Assembly (NCBI GenBank): GCA_026182355.1
Contig: JAPFBL010000577.1
Location: 1-64,000, forward strand
DNA from: Hermatobates lingyangjiaoensis
Lineage: Eukaryota; Arthropoda; Insecta; Hemiptera; Hermatobatidae
Length of the DNA stretch: 64,000 nt
Reading direction: 5' to 3'
Shown one piece after another: positions 51,101 to 56,584 of this stretch (positions are counted from its first letter, which is position 1; each line of letters starts with the position of its first letter). The notes beneath the pieces were generated by a model that did no database searches, was not told the origin of the DNA, and saw nothing but the letters and a program-made list of their open reading frames with translations. The translations under genes were made by a program, and so were the position numbers.

Positions 51101-54100
51101 TTCTTAATCTAATAGCATATCTAATAACCTCTATGGTACTAGGGAACTCCTATGAAGAAGAAGAATGATGGTTTCTTAATCAATAGTATATCTAATAACC
51201 TCTATGGTACTAGGGAACTCCTATGAAGAAGAAGAATGATGGTTTCTTAATCTAATAGTATGTCTAATAACCTCTATGGTACTAGGGAACTCGTATGAAG
51301 AAGAAGAAGGATGGTTTCTTAATCAATAGTATATGTAATAACCTCCTAGGGCACTAACAGCCTTATAGTACATAGTGATGCTCAGAATTTGGTTGTTGTT
51401 ACAGAGTACTAGACATGCTTCGCTATCACAAGTTCACCATTGGCGCCATGTGGGTGTCTGACTACGGTTCTCCCGATGAAGAGAAGCACTTCAAAAATCT
51501 TCTTCAGTATTCTCCACTCCATACCATCCCACCTCCTTCTTCTCCGGTATCCCGTCTTCTTCAAAGTTTCTCTTTTTTTTTCCTGTTGTTTGTTTTCATA
51601 ACTGGTCTTTTTCCTTTCTTCCACTCTAGTACCCTGCCACTTTGATTACAACAGCCGGCCATGATGATAGAGTAGTGCCTCTTCATTCGTTGAAATTCAT
51701 CGCTACTCTTCAAGATAGATTTTTAAATAGCACAAAACAGGTTTGACACATTCCTTTCTTTCTCTAAATTGTATGTTTTGTTTATTCTACATATATTTCA
51801 TGTGTATTGAAAAAACTAATAAAACTGAGAATAGTATGATTTGGATTCTGTAAAATAGTCCAAGGTAGTAGATACACATAAACAAATACAAAACCAATAT
51901 AATAACACTATAATTGATTTTGTATTTCATATACCATCTGTCTTTATAGCATTCGTTGGGTTTGACCAACAATTTTTTGAAAAAAAAAAATGAAATCCTA
52001 TATTAGTCGATATTTATTAAAAACAATATACAACTAAAATGACTACATATTTAAAACAACAATAAAGGTATTTTTTTTCAATGAAATGTATAAATTTTGA
52101 CTTATGATTGAATGTGGAAAATGTGCTTTGAGGAGACAAAAATCATTATGTTGTAAGCTACTTTGATATTTTTTTTACTTATAGTGAAGTTGAGTGCAGG
52201 ACACTTCAAATTTCTTTTAAATCTGAAATATATTTAAATAATAATAATTTATTTAATAAATACAATTTATATATCTTAATTTATAATATAATTTATTTAT
52301 TTAAATAATAATAAATAATTTAAATATTAATAATTCAAATTATAGAATTTCAAATAAACTTTAATATTCAATGATCATAAAAAAATATTGTCTGAAGGAC
52401 AGATAGCTAATGTAGTGTATGCACTGTGCTAATACTTACTTAACACTGTGCTAATAAATATATTTTTTCTATTCTATAATTTTCTAATATTATTTTGAAC
52501 TACATATATAGTCTATGAATTTTTGTAAAATACCTGTCAAAGACGGGTGAATCTGCTAGTCCTAAAATAAATTCCTTGTGATATGTTATATTATATAGTT
52601 TATAAAATATATTTTCCTCACTATCAAAACATCCTAGTTTATTTTGTATATCAGGCTTCTATGACACACCGAGTTAAAAGGTCTCTTAAAATACAAGAAC
52701 ACAACCATTGTCTAGAGTGGCCAGGCTTCTTGGTGAAGCACCTTGTTTATTGAACTTTACCAGTTCATGTTACTGCAGAGTGGTTCTATCGTTGCTTCGA
52801 GACTCAAACTTTTCTAGTTGGAACACTAAACTGGGTTTAACTTTCAACAGAATCAACATCTCATTGATTGTTTTTAAAACTAAGTAAAAGATGATAGGCC
52901 TCTAGCCCTGAAAGGAATGTCCTGGTTTATGGTTTTTTTTTCTGGTAACATAACATTTGGTAGCTTCCTTCGCTGTTGGATGGTAGCAAAAGGAAAAAAG
53001 TTATAAAAAATGATAAATGATAGTTATTGGGCGAGTGGAGAGAAGTACGAGGGCCATCCGGAAAGTAGTACCCGTTTTGGAATAAAATAAAAACGACAGC
53101 ATTTTAACAAATAATAATGTTTTATTTGTAAAGAACATACTTTAAACTACTTCTCCACATAGTCACCTTGCAAATTTAAGCATTTGTCGTAACGTGTGAC
53201 GAGTTTTTGTATCCCAGCTTCGTACTCCTCTGCCGCCAAAGTGTATTTAGATACGTAGTCACAGCTGATTTCAGTTCTTAATCACTTTCAAATTTACGTT
53301 CCTGCTAAAAATTCTTCAGTTTTGTTAACAATGAAATCTGAGGGTGCAAGTTGGATAGGGTGATGGTTTAAAAGTTTCCAATTTGAATTTTGCACAATTT
53401 GTGTTATCGAGCTGTATGGCTGCATTGTAAATGGAGAAGAAATAATCGTTAGACATAATAACTCGCCGTCGAATTATAGAATTTCCTAAATTTTAATTTC
53501 ACATGATCATAAAAAAATATTGTCTAAGGATCATGATAGCTAATGTAGCAGTATGCACTGTGCTAATACGTTACTATAACTTGTAATAGAATTACCTTTT
53601 GTTTCTATTTGCTATAATTTTCTAATATTATTTTGAACTACATATATGTCTTTTATGTTTTGTAAAATACCTGTCAAAGACGGTGAAATCTGCTAGTCCT
53701 AAAATAAATTCCTTGTGAGTAGTTCATATTATATAGTTTTAAAATATATTTTTCCTCACTATCAAAACCCATCCTAGTTTAATTTTGTATAATCAGGCTT
53801 CTATGACACACCGAGTTAATAAGGTCTCTTAAAATACAAGAACACATCCATTGTCTAGAGTGGCCAGGCTTCTTGCGTGAAGCACCTTGTTTATTGAACT
53901 TTACCAGTTCATGTATACTGCAGAGTGGTTCTATCGTGTGCTTCGAGACTCAAACTTTTCTAGTTGGAACCACTAAACTGGGTTATAACTTTCAACAGAA
54001 TCAATCATCTCAGTTTCATTGTTTTTAAAACTAATAACAAGTGATAGGTCCTCTAGCCTGAAAGGAAGTCCTGGTTTATGGTTTTTTTTTACATGGTAAC

Positions 54101-56528
54101 ATAAACCATGGTAGTTCCATGCGACTGTTGGATGGTAGCAAAAGGAAAAAAGAGTTATAAAAAATGATATATATGATCAGTTATGGGCAAGTGGAATCGG
54201 ATGAGTACTTTGTTACTTGGGCCATAGACCAGGCTCAGATTTTACATTAAAGGGTGCTTCGACCTGAGGGGGTGGGGGTGCCCTTAGTCGTACCAGCTGA
54301 TTCTAATCGTTGGGAGGTATTCAAAGGTGGGTGAGGTATGACTAAGTCTTGTCGATTCTTGTGACTTTTAGGTCTTTCTTTGTTTCGTCTATGAGTGGAT
54401 TATTATCATTGATAATGTCACATTAATGATAATATCACATTATCAGTGATATCCACCAAGTTACTCATGGTAACTTGAACTTTTTCTCACACATAAGGGC
54501 GAACATCGGCCCTTTGTGATACCACAGAATGAACATTCTATATTGGTAGTCCTAAATTTTGCTTAACTCAAATAAATTTAGAGTAGGGATCGTTAACGAG
54601 TAACTGTACAGGCTCGTGAAGGACACTTAAAGTCCTCTCCGAGAACCGAAGTGCTAGGATTTTTTCACCATCCGCGTGAATAAATCGAAGGCCAGAGTGG
54701 GTACTAGTCCAGAGGTGAGCATATTACCAATGGGCTACCCAGTCAGTTGGGGTGTCCCATAATACGCGAGCCTGTTGCATGCCAGGGGTCTTCATCTGCA
54801 ATACGGAGATTGCACTATTGTGCGCCATGTCAGAAAATGAATGACTTATCCCATTTTGACTAACTCAAGTGTATTTCCAGTAGGAGTACCTGACATCGTA
54901 TAGGCTTGGAACCGACAGCTTAACGTCCTCTCCGAGGGACGAAATGTTCAAATTTATTCACCTCCCTCGTGTAAAAATCGAGCCTCAGAGTGGATATTGA
55001 ACTCCGGATCTATCACTCGAGAGGCAAGCACGTTGCCACTGAGCTAACCTGGCCTCTAGTACTATACTAACCACAAAACATAGATTCCTATAGTGTGTTA
55101 TATTAGTATTATTTAATACTGGCTTAAGTATCCTAATAACTTGTATTTAGTAAAAGTTTAAATGGTAATAAGTTTATTTATTGTACATTTGAGTAAAGAT
55201 CACTGCAGATTTTGTCTTTTGTTTGTTTCAGGACAATCCGCTTTTAATAAGAATCGAATCGAAAGCAGGTCATGGAAGTGGTAAACCAACAGCAAAAACT
55301 GTAAGCTTTCACGATTTCATCTTAACTTATTTAAAAAGAAAAAAACACAAGTATTTCATTACCAATGATACTATCCATTGTTTTATTTATAACTTGCACA
55401 CCTGTTGATGCCTGGGATATTCAAATCTGCATATTTTAAACAAAGGAGTCATTAAGTTGGATGCTATTAATATTTATGTATATATCAATGATCAAACCAC
55501 AATAAGAAATGAGAAAACAAGACTAAGATCTTTCAACCGTAACAAGCGGTCTTCGTCAGAGTCAAAAACACAACTGAACACTAGATGCAGAAAACATCTG
55601 GTGAGGAGTTGAGAAGAGTGGGAGGGAAGAATGGTATTTTAAAAGGGTGAAAGCGCAGGAAAGGACTAATGTCCAGAAAGGGATGAAAGGACATTAGTCC
55701 TTTCCTGCGCTTTTCTCCCACTTCCCTCCCACTCTTCTCAACTCCTCACCAGATGTTTTCTGCATCTAGTGTTCAGTTGGGTTTTTGACTCTGACGAAGA
55801 CCGCTTGTTACGGTTGAAAGATCTTAGTCTTGTTTTCCCATTTCTTATTGTGGTTTAATCATTGATTGTTTTTCACGTGTTTATGTGAAATCTTTTTATA
55901 TATATATATATATATATGATTTAATTTTTTAGAGGGTTGAGGTCTAATAATTTGAAACTAGTCCTTTTGCTGACGTTTCGACATATATTTATTTATATTA
56001 GAAATAGGTAAAACCGTCATACCTCGTAAGATAATCCTGGAGTTGGAGCGCTTTCGGACGTTGCCCATCTTCGATCGCAATGAGTAGGTGTTTGTTGCGA
56101 TCGAAGATGGACAACATCCGAAAGCGCTCCAACTCCAGAATCATCTTACGATGTATGACGGTTTTACCTATTTCTAATATAAATCATACTAACCTCAGTG
56201 GTATTAACAATATGCATGTATATATTTATTTCATCTTCAGGGCTACAAGATGTTTAAACATGGCTAAAACATGTTGTAGCCCTGAAGATGACATAAATAT
56301 ATGTCGAAACGTCGGCAAAAGGACTAGTTTCAAATCATTAGATGTCAACCCTCTAAAAAATTATATCAAATAAATATTGGGTCAAGAAAACAAAGTATGC
56401 TATATATAGGTTTTAAAATAAAACCGAAACGTCGGCAACGAGAGTTTGATTTTTGAATCTAGAAAATTGACCGAATCCCAATTTTATAACACACCTATTC
56501 TATCAAACGGTCATATATTATTGAATCT

Positions 56529-56584
<56 letters not shown>

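Noticed and set aside
51415..51645. Read-through of exon 12 into the 83-nt intron
   Set aside because: The frame stays open for a while, but splicing at GTATCC with CACTCTAG restores the conserved YPATL...HDDRVVP block; read-through ends at a stop.
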